The notes under the pieces are model-generated. The model saw only the letters and a list, made by a program, of their open reading frames with translations. It searched no databases and was not told where the DNA came from. Positions 49,799-63,253 of a stretch of 64,000 nucleotides of DNA are shown here, in pieces; position 1 is the stretch's first letter; every line of letters begins with the position of its first letter. This DNA comes from Combretum micranthum (lineage: Eukaryota; Streptophyta; Magnoliopsida; Myrtales; Combretaceae). The stretch covers positions 434,001 through 498,000 of the forward strand of contig JAMXBD010000207.1 of the NCBI GenBank assembly GCA_024138025.1, read 5' to 3'. The position numbers and the translations under genes were made by a program.

Positions 49799-51355
49799 AC
49801 AAGTTCATTCGAAAACTCAAGAGTTCCATGGGGTTGATCCACACCCGTGAATACCCCCAATACTAGTAGTGTTGAAGTGTAAATTGGTAGTGTTAATCTT
49901 TAGGCTAGCGGTGTTGAGGCAGCGTATACTGCAGAGCAGATTTTAAAAAATTGCAAACCTCCCCTGTTTCAAAAACACAAATATTTGCCAAATTTTGCAC
50001 TTCCAAACTTCCTTTAAACACACTTCCAACATCAAACTTCAACTTATATGTATTCTAACATCTTTTAACATACATAATCTTCACTTCAAAGTCATCAAAC
50101 CTCTATATCTAGCATTTCAAATACAAATCTACATTCAACCCTTCATTTAGCTAATTCAACTTCTCAAAACCATCTCAACTCTACTCATTCCCAACTTTAT
50201 TCACTCTAACACTACTTGTTACTCACTTAGCACAAACAACAACTTATAAACCATCAAGATATCTTTCAACACATAACTAACACATGTAAATCATCAAAAC
50301 TCATTTGAGCGTACAAACTCATATTCTAGCAAAACTTCAAACTAACAAATATACACTTAACATAACAAATACATATCTTAAGAAACTTGAGTTTGGTTTT
50401 ATGGTCTTGCCACAAGATTTTGATGGTTTTACATGAGAAAAAATATAGGTGATATTGGACTCGTTGAAGGTAAGTTTTGGAAAATGAAAATGGTGTTTTT
50501 CTCTTCTCTAATGAGTTGTTTTGGATGGTCTGATTTGTCACACGAATTTTGCAAAAGTTGAACTTGATATTGATCCATTTTGTTGACTTTTGGGACTGCT
50601 AGGTTAGGGGCTTTCTTTGGCATGGGCTTAGGCTTATTTTTGGGCTAAAAATCAATGTGTTTGGACTTGTTTTGTGTATAAATTTTCTGCTATGTTTAGT
50701 AAATGTATTGAGCATATTTAACTTGTTTTAAACAAATTTTATACACTTTATTACACTTATAAATTCATAGACACAATATTTATTCACACCAAGATATATC
50801 AATATTGAAATATATTAATACAACACATATAATATGCTAGACTTCAAATATTATTGTAACATGTATAAATATGCATTAGTACATATGTAAAAAATATAAA
50901 TCAAGAATTATGGCTATTTCAGTAGAATAGTAACATAAGTAGTAGACGAGACAAATTAATACTGGTAGTAAAGATAATAGACGTAAGCAAGCTATATATG
51001 ATATTTTAGATACAAAAAAATTCTAAAACTGATATTTTTAGATTCCTTATATTATTACGAGTTTAATGGTGTCATATGAATATTTTTACCATTTCTAATG
51101 TTTTGGAACTCGGTTTTAAAAACTGATCCCATTCGGGTTCGAAACAAACTAAATTTTGACGAATATAATCTTTTTAAGCTTCATTATTTTATTACGGACT
51201 ATAATCTATGATTAACTTAATTTTATTGTTTAAGGGTTTAGAGCGCGGGATTGCCGGATCTAAATTCACTAGGGTTGTTATAGATTTGCTGACTTTAAGG
51301 TTTCCAGTTGATTTCTGATTCTAGGGTTTAGGTGTTTACTTAGGTTTACACCTGC

Positions 51356-51711
51356 ATAAAGGCAATTTTTAAAGCCTTATAAGAACCCTTTCTTATTAGC
51401 AATTTTTTTTAATTTTTTTAAGCTAAAATCTATTTCACAAATTGACATTTTTTTTTTTTTGTAAAAAGCAACCTTGTCCTCTCATTTTTTTTAAAGTACA
51501 TATATTTACAATTGGAGACTAAGGAAAATAAAAATGAATTTTCAAAAGGAAAGCAATAGAATGACAGTCCTGATGCTCAAGGAAAGGAATATGTGCAACC
51601 TATGACAATAGTTATTCTAATTGCAAGGTCCTATCAAAGAATGAATGAATTATTTAGGACTGATGTTAATTTACAAATTTCCCAATGGATGTTTAATCCT
51701 TTGGTTGTTTG
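51356..51711. other. Residual host sequence between two LTR insertions
   Basis: Probably the upstream part of the Tat/Ogre-like element that was split by the F1 insertion. AT-rich; no domain is recognised. Confidence 0.3.
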
Positions 51712-54700
51712 TGTCATGATCCTAAAAAGGGGGCTAGAAGGATAAATCTATAGTTATTATATCATGTGTGCACTCGTAATATAAGAACTATCTTGCAAGT
51801 TAGAGTTTGTAAGACTCTACCTAAAAAAATACTTTACAATTTTTGATGTAATTTTTACATTTTTGATAAATAAAGGAAATCCAAATTCCTATAGTTCACC
51901 AGAACCGCAAAAAATTGGTATCCTCTACCAAATAGTAAAATAGAATAAATCATCCACATTTTACAAACATAAAACTATTATACGACTAATCTAATTCATA
52001 ATCTAAACTTATCTTACATAAAACAAAATCTCAATTAACTACATAATATATTTAATTCTTATTTCAAACTTTTCTTCTATCTTTAAGAAATCTTCTCCAC
52101 TCAGTCTTAGCCAATTCCTAATGCTTTAGTTATTCCTTCACAAAAACTATGGGGGAGTGAGTTAATCCACACTCAACCATATGATATGCATAGTTTGGAT
52201 GACTGAAATCCAACCAATGGAGATTTACGCTCTCTCTTGAGGGTTAAAGGAGCAACACCAGTATCATGCCCAAAAGAGACTGAGAACTAAGGAAGGAGGA
52301 TTTCTTTCTAAACTCATTTGCTTTTTACTTATACATTATTAACATAACCTCAACTTCCTTAGAAAGACTAAGGAAGGCGGATTTCCTTTGACATCATTTG
52401 TTATTAGATATATATTATTAACATAATCTCAATTTTACCTTAGAACTCAGAAACTCCACTAAGTATCAACCTCCTCTTATCAAATCTCATCAGGCGATGT
52501 CCTTCAATGCCTATTAAGTTCATGTAAGGTTGACATACTCAGGGGTAACCTTACTAGATTCATTAGACTTTTCAAGCATTACCCTAGGGTCGATGAGCTA
52601 ATACGTGATGGGCACGCTTCATAAATGCAAATGCAAGTATGCTATCATTCAGTGCATATCCATTTATTAAATGGTTGAATATGATTAAGTCCATTTATTA
52701 GGGTGACCAATCAATTAGAAAACATTTGTCAACAACAATCATCTAATCATTACAAACAATGTGTGATCACTTTTATATCAGTGAGTTAGCAATCAAGCAA
52801 TCACCAAGTAGCACACGAGTATCCAATTCCCCACACATAACCAATTATGTTTATGATAGTACAGGTGCAACAAAATTATGAGCACAAATAATGTGATAAG
52901 GTTAATGCCACCCACTATCATCCAAGCTAAGTCATAGTAATCCTCTAGGAAAAACCAAATCATCATCAAATCATCAATACCTTTCATATTTGAAATCTCA
53001 AATGGTAATATAAGGTTGGCTAGGGCTATCTCGGAGAATAGATCAAAGGAAAATATTTGTTCATGAAATTAAACTCATATAAGCAATTAAATTAATTGTT
53101 CATTTATATCAACTCATTTTATAATCTTATTTGATTAGATACTAAATCAGACCCCACTATGGCTGCAACAATCACCCTGCCAAGATACGAACAGCTCTTC
53201 ATTGTCTATCAAATTACTTCTTTTCTTTTTGTTTATAGTTATTTATTACAAAAACATCATCATATCATTCATATTCAAAATATTCATTTTTCTTAACAAA
53301 AAAACATTTGAAACAACATTTTCCTATGTTAATTATGGTTTAACCCTACATATTAAGCGAACCCAATTATAGATTATTAAATTTTCATTAACTTAACTTT
53401 AGCCAAGTTGATTAGAATCAATCATTTAATTCAATTATTAAGTTAAGTTAATTAAATTTAATCAATCTAATTCATTTTAGCTCAATAAAGTTTATTAAGC
53501 CATGTTGGACTTAAGATTGTTAACTAAGTCGATTTTATACTCAATACTCATTTATTCTTAAAACTATCTTAAATCAAATTTTGTTATTAAATCTATTAAT
53601 TCACTTAACTCATGCTTAATTATATAAAGTAACTAACATATCATGTTAATTATTATTTATCTTTTTCGTTTTATTTGAATTTTTATTTTATTTAAAGTTT
53701 TATGAAGAACATGGGCAAGTCACAACCATGTTTCATCCCATGTATATTCATATGAAGAAGCATAGCCAATTACATTACATTATGTTTCCATCGTGCTTAT
53801 TTATTTTGGAACTCAGAGATAAGCATGGCATGATTCAACAAATCATGCTCTAGCCTGTTTCTCTTTAAGTTAAAAATAAACTAGAAATACAATGTAAAGA
53901 TTGGGTCATGTTTCATCTTAGGGAGGAGCACAGTCGGATACGAACCACAAATCAGAAACACAATGTAATAAATCGAGTCATGTTTGTCTCGTGTTTCGTC
54001 TAACATTTAAAGCGTTTAAGGTTAGAGAGGAACATAGTGAGATACATTAGGTTGTGTTTTTCTCATGTTTCTTAACAAAAGAGAAACACGACAAGATAGG
54101 AAGGTCGTGCTTCTATACATGTTGTTCTGGAAAATGTTTTGCAAAACAAATCAAACAGATGCGTGGTGAGACACACATGGCCGTGTTCCAATCGTGTTTC
54201 TTCTATGATGTGTTAAATTCAAAAGTTTTTAAATGAAAACAAGGAGCGCGTCCAATAACAACCCATCATGTATCCCTCGTGCTCTTAGCCTTGTTAAATT
54301 TTTTTAATGTTTTATTTATTTTGCTACTTGTTTTACATCATTTTTCATCATCCGACACCCTCTATTAATCATACAAACTGAGAATTACCATCTACATACT
54401 AATCTTACTTCATTAAACATCAAAATCTAGTTCTAGCATGCATGACCTCACTTAGGATTTAGCCTATAAATTCATATACTACAAACTTTATCTTATATTC
54501 TACTTACAACTAGCTTTAGTTCATCACATATACATGCAAAAGCAACAATCTAAACAAGAAATAATCTTACTTACTTGTTTTGGTAAAACTTCAAATAAAA
54601 CATTGCTACTACTACTCTTATTGTTGATGTAACTTCTATTAAGCTTGCTTCCCTACTTCCATCTTGATTTTACCTTCCATTTCTCTTTATGATCTTCTCA

Positions 54701-55690
54701 GATTGAGATTTTTAGTTGAATCTTTGGAATTTAAGAAAAAGAGATGGAGAAGAAGAAGAGAGAAGACATAATTGGAAAAAGAGAAAAGAACAGAAAATGG
54801 CAGCAAGAAAAGGAAAAAGAAATAAAAAAGGATAAGGACAAAAATAATTAAGGATATCAATGATTAAAATATTTGATTTAAACTTTTCAATGAATATCTT
54901 TAGATTTAGAAATAATTAAAAAAATATTTAACAATAGATATATTAGAAATTAATAGTTTGAATAAAAAATCTAACTTAAGGGTTCAATTTATAAATTTGA
55001 TATTTAGTTTGAGTTTTGGATTAGAAACTAATTTTTTAAATAAATAGATAAAATTAAAATTTATGAGGATTAAAGATATAGACTTTAGGTTAAAATGACT
55101 AAATAAGATGTTTTGAAAATTCAGATAATTGAATTTTTGAAATTTGGTTTATTGGATGATTGAAATAAAAGGGTTCTAATCAAAATTGGTAAGCTAATAA
55201 TGAAATTTGATTTGTTGGAAAGATAATCAAATACATAAACAAATTGAATGGAATAGAATTCAACTTGGTAGTTGAAAAGGTTTAAGGAATTTTGATTAAT
55301 GAAATGGATAATTGAAGCAAATAAACGAATAGAAAGGAGTGTTTGAAATCTCAAGCCAATCTAAACCATTTATTAATTTGTTTACATCAATCTATCTAGT
55401 CATATTCTGTAATTTAACATACTTGATTTAATTGAACTATTTGAGCTTAATCTCCAATTTGCATTCTATTCAAAGTTCAAAATTAATTATTTATTGTATT
55501 AGTTAATTAAACCATTTCTAACTTAAATAAACAAATGTTTTTATTATTATTGGGAGTTAAGATTTTATATTGACTTTAAATTTTATAATTCAAAAGCGTT
55601 TGATTATTACCAATTTTAATTTTTTATAGATACCATTCACTTGTGATTTTATTAAATGTTTCTAAGTTTGAAGTTGCTATTATAAATGGG
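51712..55690 (-). mobile_element. F4, large LTR-like sequence (approximate right end)
   Basis: It begins TGTCATGATCCTAAAAAGGGGG, an LTR-terminus-like start of the same type as F1 and F3. It contains a GGGGGAGTGAGTTAATCCACACTC block (about 52150) of the kind seen in Gypsy LTRs. It also has a region (53700-54290) of repeated CATGTTTC/GAAACACG and CGTGTTTC motifs, and a purine-rich strand at 54720-54850 that would be a CT-rich leader on the minus strand. The other terminus and target duplication were not found. No retroelement protein is present. Confidence 0.4.
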
Positions 55691-55695
55691 AAGGA

Positions 55696-56267
55696 TGTTT
55701 TGTAGGGTTTCATACGAAATTTTAAATCATATTTGCAGCGGAAAAAATAAAACCCTAAAGCCTGGATTCATGTGTTCTAATTAAATCGAATACAAAAAGA
55801 TGATTCAAAATAATACCTTGCAATTCGCATTTGTGAAAACCGATATCAATCCAGATCTACAAGGTACCACAATTTCGCAGCACCCTCTACTTCGTCCACA
55901 CAACAAGCGCCTCTAAAAGGAATCACCTTTGTGTGCTAGCACAATCTAGAATGCTTCTAGATTGTTTGAGAAGAATCTTGTTTTCTTGTGTTTCCCTTTT
56001 AGAGTTACAGAATTTCTCTACCGTCTAATGTGACAGTAAAATTCTTAACCCTAATGAGATGCTATCACACCTATTTATATTATGTCAGTATTTTGAACTG
56101 ACAATAATGCCCCTAATCTTATTAGGGTTGGTAGTGATGATAAATTATTCATAATAATTTATTTATTCTTCCCATTGGATTTTAAAATTAAATCACTAAC
56201 TGGTGATTGGCCTCAAGTACATGAAATAACAATACTTAGTAATTGGCCTAGGGTACAATCACTAACA
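55696..56267 (-). repeat. Solo LTR related to the inner part of the Copia LTR
   Basis: The reverse complement reads TGTTAGTGATTGTACCCTAGGCC to CCCTACAAAACA. It follows the inner LTR of the Copia element (42451-43007) through shared blocks: GTCACATTAGAC, ATCTAGAAG..TTCTAGATTGTGCTAGCACACA, GTGTGGA, GTAGAGGGTG, TTCCGCTGCAAA. At 572 bp it has only the short LTR form, without the extra 1 kb of 41424-42450. Flanking pentamers (AAGGA, ATTTT) do not match, so no target duplication is claimed. Confidence 0.75.
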
Positions 56268-56363
56268 ATTTTCTATAGGAAATATGCATGCCACTGATTC
56301 TATATTATGGATTATAATATATAAGACTAATTTATTAAATTTATCCATTTTGATGCACAAAGT

Positions 56364-58578
56364 ATGAGCAAACCAATAAATATAGATGCTTTAATGAGCA
56401 ATCCAATTAGCGTGGATGCTTCCAAGCAAAAAGTCAATATAGATGAACATGTTGGCCAAGATTATCCAAAAGGTAATAGCGGAACTCTTCCTTCTTCTAG
56501 TACAACACCTAACCCCCTCCTTCTGCATCAAATTCTAACAAAAATAGTTTATAGTTTGGGAACATATGACATTAGAATTACTAGAAAATGGAAACAAGAG
56601 GGCAAGATGCAATTATTTTCATATAACTTTTAAGCATACTGATGGGAATGGAACCAGTGCATTGTATACTCACTTGACTAGATGTAGACAATTTGTTAAC
56701 AAAGAGACAGTGAGTAGACAAAAGACTCTTCTAATATATTAGAAAATAAGTAGCTTTCCATGCAACTAATTAATATGTTTGATGAAACTCGTTATCGGAG
56801 AGAGCTTGCTAGAATGTTTATAGTTGTTGTGTTTCCATTTAGATTTTTTGAAAATGAAGCCTTTATTAGTTATTTCAATGTATTGTAACCCATGTTCTCA
56901 GTTCCATCCGTATAGCTTTGAGATGTGATTGTGTAGAGTTGTACAATGAGAAGAGGGAGAAATTGAGGGAATTCTTTTCTAAATTTAATAGTAGGGTGTG
57001 TTTGACTACTGACATGTGGACATCATGCCAAAATTTATCTTATATGTGTCTAACATGTCACTTTATTAATGGCAATTGAAAATTGCAAAAGGAGATTTTG
57101 AACTTTTGTCAAGTTTCTGGTCACTCTGGTGAAGCAATTAGTAGTCCTGTATAGGCATGTTTGAAGTGTTGGTGAATAACAAAGCTGCCAATAGTTACAA
57201 TTGATAATGCAAGTTCAAATGACCTTTGCATTCAGCATTTAAAAAGGATATTGCAATCTTGGGGAACACTTATGTTAAAAGGAGAGTATCTCCATATGAG
57301 ATGTTGTAACATCTTTTAAGTTTAATTGTGAAGGAGAGTCTGAAAGATATGGATGATTCTATATTTAAAATTCGATCTGTAGTTAGATATGTTAGGTCTT
57401 CTGTATCAAGATTGGCAAGGTTCAAAAGTTGTGAGGCAAAAAGAAAAAAAAAAACAAAAAAGTATAGGGAGTAAGGCACTGTTATCTTTAGATGTTGAAA
57501 CTAGATAGAAATTCAACACATAAATGTTGGAGGTAGCTTTAAAATTTCTAAAAGCATTTGAGTTGTTGGAAATGAAGGGTGAGAAGCTTAGGGCAGATCT
57601 TACAAGCAATAAAATGATGGGATTTCCTACAGAAGAAGATTAGGCATATGCATGTGGCATCTTGCCTTTCTTAAAAACACTTTATGCTACTTTGAGTATT
57701 TCTAGCTCCTTGTATGCCACTTGCAATAAATTTGTTGAAGAAATTATGGGTATTGGGTGCAAGATCAAAGAACAATGTAGAAGCAATGATCTAATGGCCC
57801 AAAGAATGAGTAGAAAGCATGTAAAGTATTAAGGAAATATTAACAACATAAATGTATTGTCATTTGTTGCTTCAGTTCTTGATCCTTGTCTAAAGTTGTC
57901 TTATGTGGATTGGATGGTAAGAGAGGTTTACAATGATTATAAAGAAAACCAGTTAATGGAAACAATTCACCATACTCTCTCAAGCTTGTTCTATACTATG
58001 ATTCTAGTATAGAATAGAGTGGGGAAAGCCTTTAGACAAATTCTGAAGATCCTATGAATGAACCAAAACTAGAAGTGACAAATGAAGAGTGTAAAAAAAC
58101 ATTGAGAAACAAGTTCACTAAAAAAGTAGAAGGGGACAAAACAATCCCAAAAAATGAATTGGAGAAGTATTTGGCAAAAGAGCACCAGGAACTTGATGAT
58201 GATGACAAAGGTTTTGATGTATTGGATTAGTGGAATAAGTTTTTGTATAAACACCTTATCCTCTCTTTAATGGCAAGAGACACTCTGGCAATTTCTCTAT
58301 CAATCGTAGCTTCCGAAAGTGCTTTTAGCACAGGCGGTCGAGTTCTTGTTGTTTTTAGGACTTCCCTAACTCCAAATATGGTGGAAGCGTACATATATTC
58401 ACAAGATTGGTATAAAAAATTCGCAGGTGCAGTAGTAATGTTTGTTGAGAAGGAACTTGAAGCATTGGAAATTTTTAATTTGGTTTCAATTTGTTGTTTG
58501 ATATGTGAAACTATCATTTTGAAATTTTATTTTAGTTTCATTTGTATATTATATGCTAATAACATGCCTTTTTTATAA
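56364..58578 (+). pseudogene. Degenerate hAT transposase (Ac/DAYSLEEPER-like)
   Basis: A collinear but frameshifted relic. The N-terminus (56364-56633, 89 codons) leads into a BED-zinc-finger remnant ending in GNGTSALYTHLTRC (about 56645-56690). Next comes LTTDMWTSCQNLSYMCLTCH (about 57001-57060) and TIDNASSNDL (about 57197-57230), both typical of the hAT catalytic domain. Blocks equivalent to the insertion domain follow (for example MKGEKLRADLTSNKMMGFPTE, about 57575-57640). The C-terminal dimerisation region reads FDVLD, stop, WNKF, then SLMARDTLAISLSIVASESA and FSTGGRVLV (58213-58360); this last piece is open for 111 codons (58243-58578). An active element would encode one protein of roughly 650-700 aa; this copy cannot. 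Confidence 0.85.
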
Positions 58579-59779
58579 CTTTTAGATGTTAAAACTACTG
58601 AATTATTGGATTCAACTGCTACAAATATCATCCTCAACTAAACTAAGGTTAGTCCATCGATGTGTATTAAATCAAGAATTGATATACTTTACAAGTTTTG
58701 ATGGTTTGCTATTTTCTAGGGCTATTGAGTTTAATATCAATTGGTAGTTGGCACTGGTTTTGCTGTTGAAGCCACTAAGATTAAAGTTCTCACTTGTCAC
58801 TCCTCTTTTTCTTCATTTAAATTTTTTCTATGTAGTGTATTTTGTGTTACTGATATTCTTAGTCTATATTAGGTTGTTATTGACTATTGTTAGGTTTTTG
58901 CTGTTTTATTAGCTTGTTAAAAAGAATGCAAATTTGAAATAGCATATTTGATTGGTGAATTCAATTATGTTTAATTACATTGATGACGACATGGATACAC
59001 CGAATAGCTTTGCCTCATCAATATAATCGTATCAATGTTATTTGTAGTTGAGACAAAAAGTACCAGTCTTGGGGAATAAGTTTGTAGGAAACAAAAATTC
59101 TATCTTGAATGTATTAAGATTCTTTTCTAAGTCCTAATATGGAGCAATAATAACAAGTGAAGGGATTGGAGATCAATAAATAAAAGATAACTCTATTTAT
59201 TTCGATTCAATTCGAAATGTAGACATTTCTATTTGATGTAATAATTATGGACTAAATTATAAGAGGTTTTCTTTTTAGTTTAAATGAAATATTTGCATAT
59301 AGTGTTGATACAATTGTATATTACATAGTATTGTGTGTGAGACAAAAAGTTCTTACAATAGTAATGTAAATATAACATGTAAAGCCATATAAAAAATATA
59401 TATACAATACATGTAGGAATATTATATGTAATTTCACACAAAGCCAATAAGAAAATTCATGTAAAAGAACATTCATGTATCATTTCTATTCAGGTGCTTG
59501 AGATTCTATTGAAAAATATATGAATTCCCATATTTTGTGAACTTTTGCCCAAATCCATTTACTTTTAGATTTCTATCTTATAGTTGACTAGGATTCCAAA
59601 TAATTAAAGCCATGAAATCATTTTTTATGTACTTTTGGATTCTCCCCTACAATGTTAGTGTTAGTTCTATCGTGACACTATAAATTTACATACACAATGT
59701 ATATGAATTCTTTGCATTGATCTTGTCTTTGAAATTACTAATATAGAAAAGAGATAGATATTGAAAAGTAAAAAAAACA
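58579..59779. other. Intergenic, probably including the 3' end of the hAT element
   Basis: AT-rich. No terminus, gene or RNA is recognised. Confidence 0.3.
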
Positions 59780-59784
59780 CTTCT

Positions 59785-62700
59785 TGTCACGCCCTAAAGG
59801 GTACCATAAATATAACAGTTTATCATACTCAATATTAAAGTTTAAGTATGGCAATCTTAGTCATTCTGGAAGCTTCGGTATTAAGTGTAAGGCATGCTCT
59901 CACACAATTTAGAGGACCGTACTTTGAATTATGAAGCTTAAGAAGATATAATAACAAATTAAGAAAAGGGAATTCGTAATAAACATTCATTTATAATAAT
60001 TGTCTTACAAGTCTTAGGGGCATTCCCCCGTTAAAATAACTATAATCTATTATAAGAAATTTCCTATAAAGTCTACATCCAAACTAATTCTAAACTTCAT
60101 CTAAAAAATTCCTTAACCACAAAAGGGAAAATACGTGGTTACAGGGTCCACGTGGCCTCAACCACAAATAGTTAAACTGCAAAAGTTATCTATAAGGGTA
60201 TAAGCTAATAGGCTTAGTGAGAATTATTTCCATAAGTAAATTCTTATATAGTAAAATTCAAACAAGTTATTTAAGCATTCCAGTGAAATGCAATATACAC
60301 GTGAGCAGGCAAGACATAGTTTTCCAGGAACTGTATGTTGAATGGATTTATGCCCTCCATTCGGGGTTTGGTGATACATAATCTCAAAATGAGTAGTTTT
60401 AGTTAATTTATGCTTTCGATCATTACAACCAAGCATATTAAGTCTACTTAGGTTGAGCCATGCTTTCGATTTACCGCTAAACATTGGTTTAATTCCATGT
60501 CGCCAAGCAATCGCTTTCGATCATTGCCATCAAGTGTTGCTTTCGATCGTGCTACTATCCTTTTCACCTAAGGATAATAACCCCATGCAATGTGACTCAC
60601 TTCGTGTTATGCATGAATCCATTTATTTAAGATATCATAGCATCATTATTATCAATTTTAAGGTGACCATAGAATCTCATACATATCAAGTTCTATACTA
60701 AAATAAACGATTACTTACAATCAATTCATGCCTTGATATTCTTAGAATTCTTTCAACAATTTTTACATACATATCAATGTCTTTCCTTAATTCTAGTGTA
60801 ACTAAACTATAAGCACAACCAAGCAAAGTATTTAAGGAAATAAACTTATGTTGTCATGGCAATATTTCTTCTAAATGGATAAGTTGATCAAACAATCCAC
60901 TTAGTCAAAATAATTCTCGAGATATGGGTATTCTTTCTCGGGATCACCTAGTCAAGAAAGATACCCAAAATGAGTATTTTTGGATAATTTTCTTGAAATT
61001 TGACAAAACAATGTCATAAGAAAGTCAAAATTCGTGTAAAAGATAATTCCAATTTAAAATGGCCATAACTTGGTCATTTTAATTCAATTACGCATATAAT
61101 ATACGGATTTCTACCTATTTGAAAAGATCTATCTATTTCTAAAACTATTTTCATCAAAATAGGTCATTTAAGCTTCGAAACAGTGGTGATTAGATTCACC
61201 ACGAGTTTTCCTATCCTAAAAGCATTTGTTTCAAATATCAATTTCTTCCAAAAATTTCTTTGATAAATACTTAGTTATCTATATAGTTGAGAAATTCCTT
61301 TTTATAGATATATAGCTCATATTTCATCTATACTCAAGTGTTTGTTGTCCAACCAAATTTCTTTAGTAAAAAATAATGCTATTTTAAAAGTTTAGAAAAC
61401 CATAGTTGACAAGAAATCCTTTTTGTAAATCCTTAAAAATGAATATTTTGATTCTTTTGTTTCCAAAGAATATTTTATGTTTATAAAAATAAATTTCTCT
61501 ATTTTTCCTTTTCGAAACTTCTAATATTAGTGTCACTTTTCCTATTAGTTTTCTATACAATTTACTTTGACCATTACTTGGAAACTCTTGGTTTGAAAAC
61601 TCTCATTTCCCTTTTTATGTGGTTTTCTTTATTTTATGTTTTTGTGGAAAACATTTTTATATCAAAAGTCATCTTCTTTTGGAAAAAAATTTAACAAAGG
61701 TAGCTTCAAAATTATAGTGAGTTCTTCCTAAAGTTTTGAAAAGAATAGATTTACTTTATTAAATCATAAATTCTACATTTCTTATAGAACCATTCTTAGG
61801 TTATAAAATCTCCTTTTTGCAAAAAGTATATTTGAAGCTTTTTAAAGTTTAGAGAATATTTTTTATGTGCATGATCATAAGAATAATAGCAAGCAAACAT
61901 AATAAATGAAGTCAAGTATTGAGAGTATTAACCTCTTCAAGGCTCTCGGGACTAAAAAACAGACTAGTCCCAAAAAGAAAAGAAAATTGTTTTGACTTGA
62001 TGAGGACAAGTTAAGACTAGAGACTAGTCTTAATTAAAATAACATGAAACAAATAAATTACAAAGAAAGAAGTAAATAAATTGCTTTGCATGAAAGTAAA
62101 TAAATTACAAGTGAGCTTATATGCTCTAAAGAATATATATATATATATATATATATGTAAATACATAATTATATTTAGTTAGATATAATAACAACAATAA
62201 TATGAGCAAAGTAAAATAACAACATAAAATATATAAATAGATATTCATGAACAAGAACAATACATGAACATAGTGTAGCTTCCATAATATTAAGTTTAGG
62301 AAACTCACACCATGGTCATGTAAAGTTACATGACATGGTAAAAGAAATATGGAAGAAGATTTTTACCTAAAGAGAATTTTGGTAATAGGTGTGTATGGGT
62401 TTTGTGTATGTAGAAGGGGATTTGAGAATATTTTGAGAGAGTTTTGAGAGTGTATATGGAGAGAGTTTTGAGAGTTTTGAGAGAAGAATTTTGGAGAGTT
62501 TTGGTAGTGAATTTGTGGGTAGATGAAGTGTGAAAGAAATGAAAGAGGAGGGGAGTATTTATAGGAAATAAGGAGTGAATTTGTGTGATTAAAAATAATT
62601 GAAAAGAAAATATATGAGTGAAATTGGGAGGGGAAGGCGTCGGCCATGGGGAGTGAGAGAGTGAGAGATGTTTTTTTTTTTTTTTGTATTTTTGTTAATT

Positions 62701-63248
62701 AAAAGAAATAATATGTAAGGTAGATATGATAAAGTTATGGGAAAGATAAAAGTAAAGATAATAGGTGTATAGAGTGTAAGAGTAGGTGTTAGAAAAAGTG
62801 GAGATAAAGAATAGTGTAATGTAAAGCAGATGTGACTAATAAAGTACCGGTAGTAAGAAAATACGCATATAAATGCGATATATGATATCTTGATTTACCA
62901 AAAAATTATAAAACAGATATTTTTAAAAACCTTATATTTTTACGAGTCTAACGATATATCTAGAATATTTTTACTATTCCGAGCCCAGGACAAATTTTTC
63001 GAAAATTGTATTCATTTTAGTTTTAAAATGATTTGCGGTTTTACTAATTTGATATTTTTAAACTTTCTTATGTTATTACGAACTATTCTACATACTAATT
63101 TTTTATTTACTCACTTAGGGTTGCGAACACGAGATTACCGGACATAACCTTGTTACATCTAACTAGAGTTTTGTTGAATTTAGGGTTTCTAGTTAACCTT
63201 CCGATTAGGGTTTAAACTTAACCAAACATCAAACTTTGGGGGTTTACA
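59785..63248 (-). mobile_element. F1-family solo LTR with perfect target duplication, 3464 bp
   Basis: Begins TGTCACGCCCTAAAGG and ends GGGGGTTTACA. CTTCT stands on both sides (59780-59784 and 63249-63253). It is collinear with the other F1 copies and uninterrupted, so it defines the family length. The minus strand has TCCTATAAATACTCCC (about 62553-62568), a TATA box, and downstream leader-like sequence; sense is minus. Frames inside (for example the minus frame at 62363-62647) cover the CT-rich leader and are not genes. Confidence 0.85.
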
Positions 63249-63253
63249 CTTCT

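Larger units (their letters stand above)
39865..50921 (-). mobile_element. F3 solo LTR, split by the Copia element
   Basis: Made of 39865-41423 and 49804-50921, about 2.7 kb once the Copia insertion and its duplication are removed. It begins TGTAAGGACCCGG and ends GGCTATTTCA. GTATA precedes (39860-39864) and GTAGA follows (50922-50926), a target duplication with one change. Sequence on both sides belongs to the F1 copy at 31856-51350, matching 38900-39000 in the sister copy. The CCGGGTCCTTACA end on the minus strand is typical of a plant Gypsy LTR 3' end, so sense is probably minus. No internal retroelement domain is found. Confidence 0.65.
31856..51350 (-). mobile_element. F1-family solo LTR, outermost of the nest
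   Basis: Made of 31856-34558, 39415-39864 and 50922-51350, split by two later insertions. It begins TATCATGCCCCAAAGG, where intact copies have TGTCACGCCCC, and ends AGGTTTACA. The flanking pentamers TTTGC (31851-31855) and CCTGC (51351-51355) differ by two C/T transitions, as expected for an old target duplication. With insertions removed it is about 3.6 kb. A TATA-like box near 39572 points to minus-strand transcription. No internal retroelement domain is present, so it is read as a solo LTR. It sits in the 5' part of the Tat/Ogre-like element. Confidence 0.75.

Noticed and set aside
55696..56267. Target duplication for the minus-strand Copia-related LTR
   Set aside because: The flanking pentamers AAGGA and ATTTT do not match. 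I tried shifting the ends by several bases without a convincing pair.
62363..62647. 94-codon minus frame near the end of the F1 LTR (and similar frames at 38591-38999)
   Set aside because: They run through the TATA/leader region of the LTR with CT-rich composition and are not conserved as frames between copies.
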